Origin: Blepharisma stoltei
Lineage: Eukaryota > Ciliophora > Heterotrichea > Heterotrichida > Blepharismidae
Assembly (NCBI GenBank): GCA_914767885.1
Contig: CAJZBQ010000006.1
Location: forward strand, 310,001-374,000
DNA: 64,000 nucleotides
Reading direction: 5' to 3'
Shown: piece after piece, positions 42,923 to 55,190 of the stretch
Layout of the letters: every line of letters begins with the position of its first letter
How positions within the stretch are numbered: the stretch's first letter is position 1
Position numbers and translations under genes: made by a program
The notes under the pieces: generated by a model
What the model was told of the DNA's origin: nothing
Databases searched by the model: none
The model's input: only the letters and a program-made list of their open reading frames with translations

Positions 42923-44226
42923 TATTTTTATCGCCTAATTAAATTATGAGACTATTTTGCTATATTCTAAGACTCTGTTGTTTATTATTTATATTCAAAC
43001 CTTCCTTTCTATTTCTTAATCTAAGAGATATTGACTTTTCTTATACTTTCAAATAGTTTTATCTTAAATATTCTAAATTCTTAAAAATATTATATGTAAT
43101 TTAAAATTTTTTAAAAATAGAAGGTATGTCTGAATTATATCAATAATCTTGTTTAATATGACAGTCTATTAGCTTTAGCTGGATAATCTTACGATATCTA
43201 CCAAAATCGCTTTAAATAAAATAGTTATTTTAAACTGAACTTATAATTAAAATTTGCTAGAATTTTTTCTCTGAACATTATATTTGCTTGTCTTTAAATT
43301 TTACTCTTTAGAGAATACTTTTGCAAATTACTCTATTAGCCTGTGATTTTTATTATTTTGATACTTTGTATGAAGATTTACAAATGGAGCATAAATGTAG
43401 ATCATTAATTTTGTTAACAAAATTAAAGTTTTAAATCGTTTTTTAACAAGAATGAATTTAAAAGCAGTCTAAAAGCTCGAAGATTAACGAGTTTGAACTG
43501 CACTTAATTTTTTAATGCTAAAATAAGTGATTTTTTAATTAATTAATAGCTCTTCCTGAATTTTGACTAAAAATTTGTATTTTATATGTGTCATTGCCTT
43601 TGAGATTTGGGTTTTTGTTAATTCTAATCATCCTACCATGCTTGATGATTAAGCTTTATCATATTCTCTTCTTTCTTCTTATGGAATTTTTAATTATTCT
43701 GACTTAATAAATTGATTCAATACAGAAAACTTCTTTCAAGCCTGTGTCATGTCCTTTAAGCTCATATCAAAAGATTAGGAAATTTGTGAAAGTACGAAGG
43801 ATAGTCATGATATAATTAATTTTAAAAATTTAATTAGATTGTTAAGGATAATATATAAAGCTTTATGTTTTGAGCAAATATCAAGGGCTGAAGAGATTTT
43901 ACATACTAATTTTAAAATATCTTAAGAAAAACTCTAATGTGCAAATAGGGTTAAATTATAGGATAAACCCTATTTTTCAAAAGACATTTGGTTTTTATAT
44001 TTTTTATTAGTAATATTTCCTTTTGTTTTAATTAGATTTAAGAATTCTTGCATTAATAAATGTTAAATAAAAAATTAGTTTGTAATTAATATAAGCGAAG
44101 TAAACTTATTTTTAACTGGCTAGTAAGTAAAACATCCTTGCTTTTAAAGAATATAGAAGGGATAATAAAAATCTCCAGATTTGTTGAATTTTTTAAAAGG
44201 TTTTGCAAAATTATAGTTGGCTCAAT
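42923..44226. other. Intergenic, 1.3 kb
   Basis: AT-rich with no ORF above 60 codons and no recognisable element end. Nothing supportable seen. Confidence 0.5.
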
Positions 44227-44290
44227 GCCAAGGAGATACTTCAGTGGATATACCAGTGCCTTCGGGTCAAATTTACCTCTCCTGGCGCAA
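44227..44290 (-). ncRNA. Structured RNA-like element, copy 5
   Basis: On the minus strand: TTGCGCCAGGAGAGGTAAAT, GACCCGAAGGC, TGGTATATCCA (TGG/CCA hairpin), GAAGTATCTCCTTGGC. The last block has GGC where other copies have AGC, which lets it pair with the GCC of GCGCC: a compensatory-type change. Upstream TTAAAAAGCTA matches copies 2-3. Confidence 0.6.
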
Positions 44291-44788
44291 TAGCTTTTTA
44301 ACTACATAGGGTCAAATATTTTAATATATCTATTTGATAGACAGTGCTATCATGATAAATCACTCAAGCTTATTTTTTATTAGAATGATCTAATATATCT
44401 ATAAAGTCTACTTATTATTATAAGTTCAAGCATTAAATTTCTCATTCCTTATTTAAAATCTCATAATAAGCACTTACTATAATGAAGATAATTACCATAA
44501 AAGTATGCTCAACTTTTCAATTTAAACAAACTTAAATAAATTATTAGCTAGCTCTTGCTTATAGAGCGAGAATAATAATTTTTCTTTATCAAACATTTTT
44601 AATTATAATTTATAATTATTATAGCAATACCTCTAACTGACTCTAGCTTGCATTCTTAAACATAACTTTTATAAATTAAATTAATTTAGCTTTTGAAATA
44701 TTTGCCAAATGAGAATATTTTAATCCAGACAAAATAATTTATTTATAATTTAAAATAAAATTTAGCAATTCTTTAAGAAATAAGATAT
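44291..44788. other. Intergenic, 500 bp, with a family-A MITE core relic
   Basis: About 44585-44730 resembles the family-A core (AATTATTATAGCAATACCTC region, then CATAACTTTTATAAATTAAA) but both C-tract ends are gone. The remainder is AT-rich spacer. Confidence 0.45.
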
Positions 44789-47700
44789 TTACATAACTCT
44801 TAAATGAGTAAGAAAAACTAAGGCTAAAGCCAAAGTTGCACTTATTCCCATCATTTGTGCACTAGAGCTGCTTCCCGTTGCCTTTGGAGTTCTGATCGAA
44901 TATCTTGGCAAGTTCGAATCAATACAGCTAGGCGCCAATGGATAATCATTGCAGGCTGTAAAATAGCAAATGTAAAAAGTTTCTGCATCTAGTTCTGAAA
45001 CTTGAATAGAAGTTATACTAGAAGTAGTGCTTACAGCACTGCCTGCTTTCACTTTTGTAGAAGTAGCATCTAACCCATCCACAATCTGTCAAGCATAAGT
45101 TGTATGGCCTGTAATGTCATTGTTACTACACGAAGTGTAAATTTTTCCAGCCACAGATGTTGCTGCCACAAATTTTACGGCTTTATCTGTAATTGAATCT
45201 ATTACTGGAGATGTATTTCATAGAGGAGTTTCTCCAGCTGAAATGGCGTTTGGCTGCCCAATATTTAAGACTTCCAATGATGAGCTTGAAAAATCAGATA
45301 TAGATTGGGCTTTATTGAGATTTTCAATAATCATTTGTGAAGTAAACGACGGATAACGACTGTCAGATAGAACACTATAAGTGAACGTGGTGGTAACAGT
45401 CTCAGCTAATCTTCTTCTTGCCGAAGCTTTATAAACTAGCCATGAAGGATTGATACCCATATTCTTCGCTAAAACCTTTTTGATATTCTCACTAGAGCTG
45501 CTGAGAACAGTTCCATTGAAAGTGACTGAGGTAGTGTATAGCTGCCCAATGCTATTTGTGGTAAAATTATAAGTCTGAAGAGGATAAGCAGCTGTATTAT
45601 TAGTCATCCTTGTTGAAATATAAGCTATAAATGTATAGCTCGTTCCTCCCATTAGCCAATTAAAATCAAGAGTGGTTCCTAAAGTGCTAATAACCTGAGA
45701 CGATGCCCAATAACTATCACAATGGCTAGCATGAATTCTTCTGAAAAATGAGTATATATCCGTATCATTTTCTGCAGTATTAATGTGTTGATATTCATCT
45801 GCCAACTGCTCTTGAAGGGTTTGAGTAGTACTAGAAGGATGAACAAGATCAGATATTGAAGACACTAAGTCTTCATAATCCAATATTGGTTTGCCTTGAC
45901 ATCCAAGTCCCCAGTACAGAATTCCTGGCAGTGTAGTACCTATAGATAGTTTGTATTCAGACCCATTTATCGATGTCCCCGAAATGGTTGGAGTAGTTGT
46001 CACGACTGTAGGTAAAGCTGAAGAAATTGATGCTGTCATTTTAATTGGTGTAGCATAAGCTAAGGCGTCAGTTCCTGAAAGTTTAAATGAGAGGGTTGGC
46101 TAGGTTATTAAAAGTCAGGCGTTAGCCATATTGGTAGCACAGCCAAAAAGACCTCCCGTATAGTAGGATCTACCACTTTTTGACTCCAGCCCAGAAGGTC
46201 TTTCCCCCGAAAGTGGATGCTAAGGATCCCCCCCCCCTCATTTGTCCAATTTTCTAGTCTTTTATCATTTGTCCATTTTTTCGAGTTTTTTTTATAGGAA
46301 AAAAAAAATTTTTTTAGGACCTCATTTGTCTAATTTTCTAGTCAAAATTTTGATAGTAAAAAAAAATTTTCATGACCTCAAATGCCTCAGTTTCTAGTTT
46401 TTTTAAAGTAAAAAACTAAAATTTAGGACATTCGAAAAAATCCAGAAAAGACTAGAAAATAGGACAAATCATTTTTTGACTAGATTTTTGGACAAATAAG
46501 GTCCTGAAAATTTTTTTTTTCTTATTCCCCCCCCCCTTTAAATTGGAACTAAAAATTTTGTTCCAATTTAAAGGGGGGTTAATTTTATTTTTTAAAAAAA
46601 AATATCAATATAAAATGTTTTATAAAATATATAAAAATTTTCAACAAAAAAAAATTTCAAAAACTTATCGAATTAGATCAATAAATTTGTTTAATAAAAT
46701 GCTATTTACTCTTTATCCTTTAAAACAAAGCAAGATATAACTAAATTTTCATTATTAGTTAATACGCCACTATTAATTGGTATCAAAATTATTTAACAAA
46801 AATTATTATTTTTATTGATAAAAAAAATTAAAAAATAAAAAATTTTAGAAAATTTATCGATCAAAGTGCTAAATTTGTTTAAATAAGATGTTATTTATAC
46901 TCTATTCTTTAAAATAAAGCAAGAAATAACTAAATTTTGAAATTTTATAAAGAATTCCTATTGAATTTATATCAAAACTATCCAAATAAAAAATATCATT
47001 TTTATCAAAAAAAACAAAAATTTATTTTTTTTTAAAAATTTAGCAATTAAGGATAATAAATTTATTTAAATAAGATGCTCTTTATACTTTTTTCTTTAAA
47101 AAAGAGCAAGATATAACTAAATTTTTAATTTTAGTTAAGAAGAAACATTTAACTTATATCAAAACTTTTTAGATAAAAATTATATATAATTTTTTATTAT
47201 AAAATTAAATTTTGTTCCAATTTAAAGGGGGGTTAAATTTACCAAAAAAGTGGAAATTTTACAGATATTTTGTTCCAATTTAAAGGGGGGGAGTTAGAAA
47301 AAAAAGACTAGAAAATTGGAAAAATGAGGGGGGGGATCCTTATTTCCGGTACTTTCTGTCTCCTCCTTGCCTTATGACTTCAGTTTTGAGTGGGCGGCTT
47401 ATGGATTTCTACTGCTACGGGTGATTGGAGTAGCTTGATTCCAAGGATCAGCTCCTTGAAGTCTATCGGTCGCCGAAGTGCCCTCCTTCAGCAGCTACAG
47501 GAAAAAAACTACTCCACTGAGGTCTAGGCTGAAACTCCAGTTTATTGGTAGAGGAATGCCCACTGTCTTCAGATCCAAAAGGACATTGCTGGGCATCTCC
47601 ATTTCCAACCTCAGGAAAGCTTCCAAAACCTACCCGGATGCACTTCTCTTGAGCTTGCATTTGATTCTTGGCTCGGAGTCTGTCCCAGTTCATCCTGGCA

Positions 47701-50700
47701 ATAAGATCTGGACTGCTGCGTTTTTAGGGCATTTTGATTGTATCGCCATTTTAATTTTTATTTAAATGACAAGGAATTTTCCTTGCTTGAAAAACTAGAG
47801 TCGACATAGACTTGGAAATAAAGCTCATCCACGTCAGGGCCAAATGTAAGAGAAGTTGGGCTGATCGTCATTCCGGCTAATGAAAATGATGGGGTTACTA
47901 TTAATTGGGTAGCAGGAGGATACGAAGGAGTAACTTTAATAGGGAGACTTATGTAGGAATGATAGAAGGTGGGCAATTGGTCTATAGAAATGGTTAAAGC
48001 AGCTAAAGTGCTGCAGACTTCAATCAACATACTTACTGGCGCACTATATATATTGTTTGAAACTCCTTCTTGTAATGTTTCGACTGGTTTTCCCCAATCA
48101 ATATAATAAATTCCTGTAGCAGCACTAATTGTTGCTGAAACTCGGAAATTAATTGTAGAAGTCATCTGATAAGCAGTGAAATTGTGAGTCGCAGACGTAT
48201 ATTTAATGTTTCCATTATCTGGGTAATTCACGTTTGTAATTGGCTTAAGCTTCAATGATTTTGACCTCATAGGCCATTTTTTATTATCAAGAACAGAAAT
48301 AGTGATATCTTTACTTTGCTGCCCAGGTAATAATTTTATACCCCCAGATGCTCTATTTGGTTCATATGTACCTGTGCTTATATCAGTTGTGCTTAACGTA
48401 TATCCAACATAAGCAGAATTGAGGACTCCATAACTTTTTGCAAATGTCTTTGGAGTGCTAGAATCATAAACTGCGATATCAAATTTATTACTTCATACAT
48501 CAGGTAAATGGTTAGAAAAGGTTGCATAATCTGTGACATCTCACCCTGAAGACCTCGTATACCCTCATTCAGGATTGTAAAGGGATGTCAGATGGATTTG
48601 GATTCTTGAAGTTGATGCTAATTCTAAGCTTGATTCTGATTGGAAAGCATGGCTTATTGTGTTTCCATTGATATTGCAAGATTTTGCAGTGCTGAAAGCT
48701 CTATTTGTCGTGCTTGTAGACAAGGATGATTCGTCAAAATAATTAGATTCACAGCTGATAGTGCTTATATTTCTCAGCTTGATATTGAATTGTTGTGGGA
48801 AAATGATAGAAATGATGTAGTCTGTTGTGTATGTAGCTGCTGCATAGAAATCGAAAGTATAAGTAGCTGAGCTTGAAAGATCTGCTGTATTGACAGTGAC
48901 ATCTTTAAGTGAAACAATATTTCCTACAACACTTCCTATTGTTAGTGAGCCAGTGTTTTGAATATATGCCTTTACAGATCCATCTGATCCATAGTGATAC
49001 AAACTAAATTTTTCAGATAAAGTTCCTGCAGTTGGGTTTTGAACCATATTAACAGTAATATCAATAACTGATGTAGTATCTGTCACAACTTTAGTAACTC
49101 CAGATATGGTAAGTTTCCAATGATCCACACTGCAAAATGATCCACTATCAATCCCTAGCGTTGTAGAGCTGCAAGTAAGGTACCAATTGCTTGAAAAGCA
49201 ATCTGCTAGAGATAATTTTGCATCCCCTATGTGCGGATCAAATTCCCTACTCCCCCTCCTTGAGCGAACAAAAAAATTTTGTTCGCATATATAGAAAATA
49301 TTTTTTTTGAAATTTAAAAAAATCTCAATTTGGAAATACAAATTATTTTAATTTGTAAAATTTATATTTTAAATGCAACCCTGCTTAAAATTAAATAGAA
49401 TTAACTCGGATTTCATTATACTTATATATCAAAAAATTTTTTGTAAAAAAATTTATATTAAAAAAATTTGGGGGGAGTTAGGAAATTTAATCACAAAATA
49501 ATCAGCGGCCGTTACGTTTGAGCTTGAACTGAAAGTAAAAGTATATGAGGTAGATTCTCCAGCACTGCTTGAGTCAACTTGTTTAATTGACAGGGAAGAA
49601 ATTTTGCTATCAACTGAGCTTCCAACAGTGAATAAAAATGAAGCTGATGGGTTTGGATCCGCTGTAATTGGTGTTCCATTCCAAGATGTTGAAATTGTCC
49701 AACCTGCCGAAGTTGATGAAGAAGATGGCAAGGTAAGAGCACTATCAAGATAAACTTGGATTTGTTCACCAACTAGGAGACTTCTACCCAGCTGCAATGT
49801 TACATAACTATCAGAAACAGAGCAGGAGTAGGTGTCTTTGCTAGTCCAGCATGAATTGGTGATATCTCCAGAAAAATATCATGTGCTTACAAATCCTGGG
49901 CTTATTTTTATGATACTATATTGAGGAATTGCTTTTGAGAAAGAAAAACCTAAATAAATATCAGAGACTGCGCCTGCTACATTGGGATACGCCTTCGCTA
50001 TAAAACCATCAGTATTTGTTTTCCCTATATCGCTTGAAGTTGAGACTGAAAACGAATTTGTTAAAGTTTTGGCAGAATCTATAAGAAATCCATTTGCATC
50101 ATATGTGTTTACGTCTGTAAAGCAAGGCAAACTAGTTGCAGATGATGATGGAATTACATGATAAATATTTACAGAAATTTGCCCTGCTAAAATCTCAGCA
50201 AACCCGGTTAGGGTTACAGTTGTATCTGATATACTGCAAGCTCTTTTGACAGTATCAGAATAATCAGTAAATGATTTTCCTTCACAAGTCACAACCAAAG
50301 GCGAAGAATTCGGCAATGTCCATGTGCTCGATGCCAATGTGATAGTAATTTTTCCATTTCCAGGAACAGGATTTACAGTTGTAAAAGAAAGTAATAAAGC
50401 GGAGTCCACAGAATCTGAGCCTTGAGTATATGGTTTATCAAGCACACATGAATCTAATGTAATTTTTGCTGCATTAACTGTTATGCCTACATTACCTATA
50501 ACTGTACATGGTGATCCTGCCGTTTGTAATGCTGAAAAGACAACTAAATTATTAGAAGCTGCATCAGCAGTTTGCCCTGTTGACATTGGAGCAGTCAAGC
50601 CACCTATTGAAATGCTTGTAGTTGAAGTCGATGAAAGCGAGATACGGTTTGAAATCTCCCCCAAAATAAATCCTCCAATAAATGAGCTACTTGATAAAGA

Positions 50701-53700
50701 AACTGAATAAGTTGCTTTTGATGAAGTTCCGCCAAATGCTAATGAAGCACTAGATGTTGATATGGCAAACCCAGAAGGCAAGCCTACTCCAATTCAATCT
50801 GATTGCGAAATTGTTCCAGAAGAAGAAGGCTGAAAATTTCCACTAGAAGTAGTATAACGCATTGGAAAAAATTTCTTAATGGAGTTGATCGGATTGACTG
50901 ATGCCATAAATTTTAAAAAGATGGCATCATCCGATCCGATCACACCGTTAAGAAATTTTTCCAACGCATTATAGAAGCTGCTCCTACTGTATAAGCTCCA
51001 TTTTGAGGGGTAGAAATTGCTGAAGAACTAATGCCATTTGCGGTGTCAGTGTTATAATTGTTTGTAGATGACTTAGAGTACAAAAACATCTTTATATTAG
51101 GGTCTCCTCCAGCTATAACGTAGTAAAATGTTGCTGTTCCTGATAAAGATGACCCACTAGCTCCATTTGGCAACAAAATTGTCAAAGTATTCCCGCTGGT
51201 CACAGATCCAAGTCCAGAAATGGTCACAGTATTTGATGTTATACTAGCTACTGGTGTCACTCCAGATTTCGTAGAGATCACTGGCAAGCTACTCCCATCG
51301 CTTAACCCTGTGCCCAAATTAGTCCCATCACTAAAAGTCACATCAAGATAATAAAGGTTGATTTTTTCTCCAAAACTAAAAGCCATATTCAAGGCATGAT
51401 AAGTAACGGCAATAGGGATTCCTACAAATTTGTCAGTGCACAATGGAGCAACAGTCAAGCTAGGGTCTGTTTGTAAGGTATAGACTGAATAAACATAATT
51501 GTAAAACTCAGTAGCTGACTCCCCCCTTCAAATGGAACAAAACAGCAATATTTCATTTTTTGGGTGCTTTCACCCCTTTAAAGTTAAACAAAATTTTTTT
51601 CATAGGAAAATTTATTGATGAAATACTAATTTTTTAACCTAATTTATTATTTAAACACTTTGACACTAGATCGATTAATAATTTAATTAATTCTTCTCTT
51701 AAAAATAAATTATAATCAAAAATATTGTGAGTATTTTATAATTTTCAAAAAAAATTGAAGATGAAAATACTAATGCTTATCTAATTTAATTATAATGCAT
51801 TTTAAACAGTCTTGACACTGAATCGATAATCTGTTTAATTATTTCATCATAAACATAAATTAAATTTCAAATAATATTTGTGCTCAATTTATATTCATTT
51901 TTTTTAAAATTTTAAAATTTGTTTTTAATTTTTATAAAATTCATTTTGACATAATTTAACTGAAAAAGTGCTATTTAAACTGTTTCACACTGAATCAATT
52001 AATTATTAATTATTTCTTAATTAAATAAATAAAAATTTTAAAATATTGTGCTCACTTAAAATTTTTATATTTAAAAAAAAAAATTCATAAAGAAAAGTTT
52101 AATAACTTTTTTTAAAGAAAGAATTAAATTTGAAATAGATTTTTGTTCAAATTTAAAGGGCGGAGTGAGGAGCTCCCTGATGGTGTTACCTGTGCCCAGC
52201 ATTCATAGAAAGTAGCAACATTTGATTGTACAAATGGAAGGGCTGTCGTTTTGGAGTCACTACCGGAGGAAGGATCTCCATATGCAAAGGCGAAATACTG
52301 ATTGGCGGATGGGAATTTGCCAGAGGCAAAAGTGATTGTTATTGATCCCGGGGCGTCATCAGAAAGCTTATCCCCCTCCGTGAGCGAATAAAACCATTGG
52401 AAATATCCCTATTCTTTGCCCTCCCCCAGTGAACAAATTTTTTTATGAAAAATAATTTAACATATAAGTGATAATTATTATAATTAAATCTCTAGCTAAT
52501 TTTGTTACTTTTTAAACAGCATGCATTTTAAAACATAAATTTTACAAATTGCATTAAATCTTTGCTTTTCGATTTTTGAGAATTGGGAATTTTTTGAAAA
52601 AAAATTATATAAAATTTATATATAAATTTTTCGAAAACAAAATTAACCCCTTCGCAAGTAAACAAAATTTTTTGGTTCTCTAACGGAGGGGGAAGTTAGG
52701 AGAATTTCCAGTAGATGATAGAATATTTAGCGCGGTATCTGCAGCTGAATCAGAGAAAGCACCGTCATAATACTGAGCAGCAATATTGATATAAGTTTGA
52801 GCTAGTTGTACTCCTGAAACAGATAAGGGTAAATTGACTGTAAGTTTTGTGTTAGCTGCCCAACTTGTTGATGGCTGCATAAACCACATCAAGTATTGGG
52901 TAGTGGCAAGATAACCTCCTATTTGGAGACCTGAAGTAAACCCAGAGCTTCCTTTATACTTATAAGAATCTGTCGCGAAAAATTCAAAATCTCCCATTGC
53001 ATGATAAGATGAGGAAGTGCCGAATGACCAAAGGAATGCGGAATCCAGTTTATCGATTTTTGCAGCTGAATCGCTGCTTACTATTGAGCTTATTTGAGCA
53101 TTTGCTGATAACTTAGCTAATAATGTAATAGAAATTGACTTTTCAGCTCCTAAGCCTGCACTCGTGCTATCAAATGTAATTGTAGCAATTGAATTGCTGA
53201 CTTTACAAGATACTCCCTGAGCATAATTATTGAGATAGCATAATCCAGAGGTTCCTGATGAAGGATTTGCGTGGTCTTGATACCATTTGGCAGTTGAAAT
53301 ATCTGCATTATTAAAAGTAATTGCTATTGACCCTATCGTAATTGCATGAGAAATTTGAAGAGTTAGTTTTGTGAAAATAGAAAAAGTATTAGAACTTGGA
53401 ATATCTGTAGATGAGACTTTGGAGTTATAAGGAGCCCATGAAGTTACTTTTATGGACCCTATTGCTGGTGTTAAAGGTCCATTACCCATAAATTGGGCAA
53501 GCAAAGTTGTTGTTCCCCATCTTCAAATCTTTAATTTCCAAGTATAGCTTGTCAAAGGTCTAGCTGATCCAGGAAAAATGAAATTTACAACCTTAAGCTG
53601 GACCTCATAAGCTGAAGTTACAATCACGTCTTGAGAAAGTCCGTAAATATAAACACTATTTGTCTCTCCATTTGTTGACTGAGAAGGCTTAAGTCCTCCG

Positions 53701-54449
53701 CCTGCACCTCCTGATAAAGCAATAGCACATGGTAAGTTATTATCTCCTTGGGGACCTTTAATATAGTTAGTAGAATTTGCTGAAACATCTATTGAAGAAC
53801 AGCTAATAGAAGTATCTGTAGAAATACTCCAATATGTGTCAGGAATTATCTCAAAAATGTCATGCTTCCACAAATTTACCCCAGCAGGAATAGAAAAAGT
53901 GAAAATAATTGAATCTTTTGAGCCAACATAGCCGGTTGTCGGAGTTAACGTAGCTGCAGCTGCTTGTAAGGAATTTGAAGCAGGGCTGGAGGCTCAAGGT
54001 CCAACTGCTATACAGCCAAATACGTAATTTGCGTCATAAAGCTGCCCAGTAGCTATAGATCTTGTAACGATCTGAAGTGGCCCATAAACTCCAGGAGAAG
54101 GCAGAGATGAGACTTTAAATGAGAAAGAATAATCAGTGCTTCCCTTTATTTCCATGAGACTTGAGGTGTAAGTTGTCGCGCTTGAAGAGCCTACAAAGTT
54201 TGATGGAACTGTCACTTGGACAATTCCGAGGTTTCCATCTGAGTTTATAGATGTGAAAGGTCTGAAATTTACTGTAATGAATGCGTTGCTTGTTCCTGCG
54301 TTGGTTTGAGAGAGTTCAATTGGATTGGGAGCCCAGCTATCTTGCCACCAAGTGATTCTGCCCGGGTCGAGATATCCATCCTTCGATATCATTGTTGGAT
54401 CTGAAGCAGCAAGTCATAAAATTGCTATTATGCTTATAAGACTTTTCAT
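44789..54449 (-). CDS. Giant secreted, probably GPI-anchored surface protein (copy B), five insertions
   Basis: Start ATG 54447-54449, stop TAA 44789-44791. Removing 52369-52696, 51516-52165, 50853-50971, 49248-49478 and 46091-47760 leaves 6663 bp, exactly 2221 codons, 2220 aa, no internal stop (TGA = Trp). A signal peptide (MKSLISIIAILWLAA, W by TGA) is followed by DPTMISKDGYLDPGRITWWQ. The body is Ser/Thr/Gly-rich beta-type repeats, with recurrent motifs such as (I)P.(Y/G)SIIKI.PGF..., SCSVS.S.V.L.LG and CWTS. Near the C-terminus come GILYWGLGCQGKPIL, NMGINPSWL, YAWQIVDGLDA and FYICYFTACNDYP, then a Ser-rich linker and a hydrophobic end (MMGISATLALALVFL) typical of GPI signals. No known domain recognised. 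It probably sits on the cell surface; function unknown. Confidence 0.85.
46221..47340. mobile_element. Family-D foldback element (TA-bounded, GGATCC ends), nested
   Basis: Ends TAAGGATCCCCCCCCCTCAT and ATGAGGGGGGGGATCCTTA. Subterminal motif CATTTGTCCAATTTTCTAGT recurs several times at the left in direct and inverted orientation and once inverted at the right. Contains the family-B MITE 46522-47293. It interrupts insert no. 4 (..GGATGC-TA-TTTCCGG..). Confidence 0.75.
46522..47293. mobile_element. MITE, family B (772 bp, TTA flanks), innermost of a four-level nest
   Basis: TTA at 46522-46524 and 47294-47296. Left hairpin and right tandem arrangement of TTTAAATTGGAACAAAA; very similar along its length to 7721-8521, including AATACGCCACTATTAATTGG. 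Non-coding. Confidence 0.88.
49248..49478. mobile_element. IES from a shortened family-A MITE (231 bp) in gene B
   Basis: Left context CTA, right context TTA; ends CTCCCCCTCCTTGAGCGAAC and ..ATTTGGGGGGAG. Much of the interior is missing. Excision at TA joins ..VIKFP to REFDPHIGDAK.. in frame; the 55.8 kb paralog has the same protein uninterrupted (IIQFPKDFDPHVGDAK). Confidence 0.92.
50853..50971. other. Palindromic IES in gene B (119 bp, TA-bounded)
   Basis: TA at 50853-50854 and 50972-50973. The element is a long imperfect hairpin: TAACGCATTGG, AAATTTCTTAA, GATCGGAT, GATGCCAT on the left arm, with their complements on the right. Excision restores the frame (..GAASTTSSGNFQ..). Confidence 0.9.
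51516..52165. mobile_element. IES from a diverged family-B MITE (650 bp, TGA flanks) in gene B
   Basis: TGA at 51516-51518 and 52166-52168; no TA at the junction. Ends CTCCCCCCTTCAAATGGAAC and TTCAAATTTAAAGGGCGGAG. Excision gives ..CWAQVTPSGSSSATEFYNYV.. in frame, parallel to the 61.2 kb region of the paralog. Confidence 0.9.
52369..52696. mobile_element. IES from a family-A MITE (328 bp, TTA flanks) in gene B
   Basis: TTA at 52368-52370 and 52696-52698 (left end TCCCCCTCCGTGAGCGAATA, right ..TCTAACGGAGGGGGAAG). Family-A spacer and core are present but diverged. Excision joins ..STGNSP to KLSDDAPGS.. in frame. Confidence 0.9.
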
Positions 54450-55190
54450 TACGAGAAGATAATTTTAAATTTCTTTCTATAATATTTGGTAAAATGTGGA
54501 TAATTCGAAATTAGATAATTTGAATAAGCTTTTAGAATAAAAGGCCAAAAGAAGAGTGGGATAAAAATAATTTTGGAAATTTTGGACTTAGCCACCTTTC
54601 AATAAATGGGCAAAGCCTATTAAATGGTATTATATGGTATATAGTTAATAATTATTTTTAATTAAGTTTCTATCTATTTCTCTTAATTTCAAGATTTCCG
54701 ATTTAATGGAAAAAAATTATTAAAGAACCCATTAATAGAGAGATAAAATTGTTCACTTATGTCGGGAATGAGTTAGATAAAGTGTCTTTTAATAGAAAGA
54801 TGGTATAAGATATATTGATTAGGAAATTAGCAAAGTCTAAAGAGAGAAGTATAGACCCTTGATTTATTATGGATATAATGAGCATTCTAAAAGATTTTAA
54901 ATTTTCTTGGCATTTTAAAAATGCATTTGGCTTGTAAGAAGTCTATTATCAATTCTTCGAAGGATCAATCTCCCAATATTGGTGGTTTTGACTTAAAAAA
55001 TGATATACCATGCATTTTAGCAGTATAATCCAAAGCAACCCCTTTCGAAATTCGATTTCATTTATTTGAGCTTTTAATATTGTCTGATAGATAAAATTTA
55101 ATTAAAAAACTGAACATATGAATATTTATTTAAATTTTATTTTAATCAATTTATTTCCTGACTCATTGTGATAACGCTGTAAAAGATTGC
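54450..55190. other. Intergenic, 740 bp, between genes B and C
   Basis: Upstream region of gene B; AT-rich, no ORF or element recognised before the MITE at 55191. Confidence 0.5.

Larger units (their letters stand above)
46091..47760 (+). mobile_element. Retroelement-like insert no. 4 in gene B (1670 bp with nested elements, 9-bp duplication)
   Basis: TTTAAATGA at 46082-46090 and 47761-47769; loss of one repeat and the insert restores ..ENSLSFK-LSGTDALAYATP. Its own sequence is 46091-46220 plus 47341-47760, GC-rich, with a plus-strand ORF (47478-47765) reaching the end ..TGTATCGCCATTTTAATT. Shares GATTG..TCGCCA and the CCATTTTAAT end with insert no. 1. Contains the 46221-47340 element. Confidence 0.7.

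Noticed and set aside
47463..47765. ORFs on both strands in the GC-rich 47.4-47.7 kb segment
   Set aside because: They lie inside retroelement-like insert no. 4; higher GC makes open frames likely on both strands. Kept only as part of the insert.
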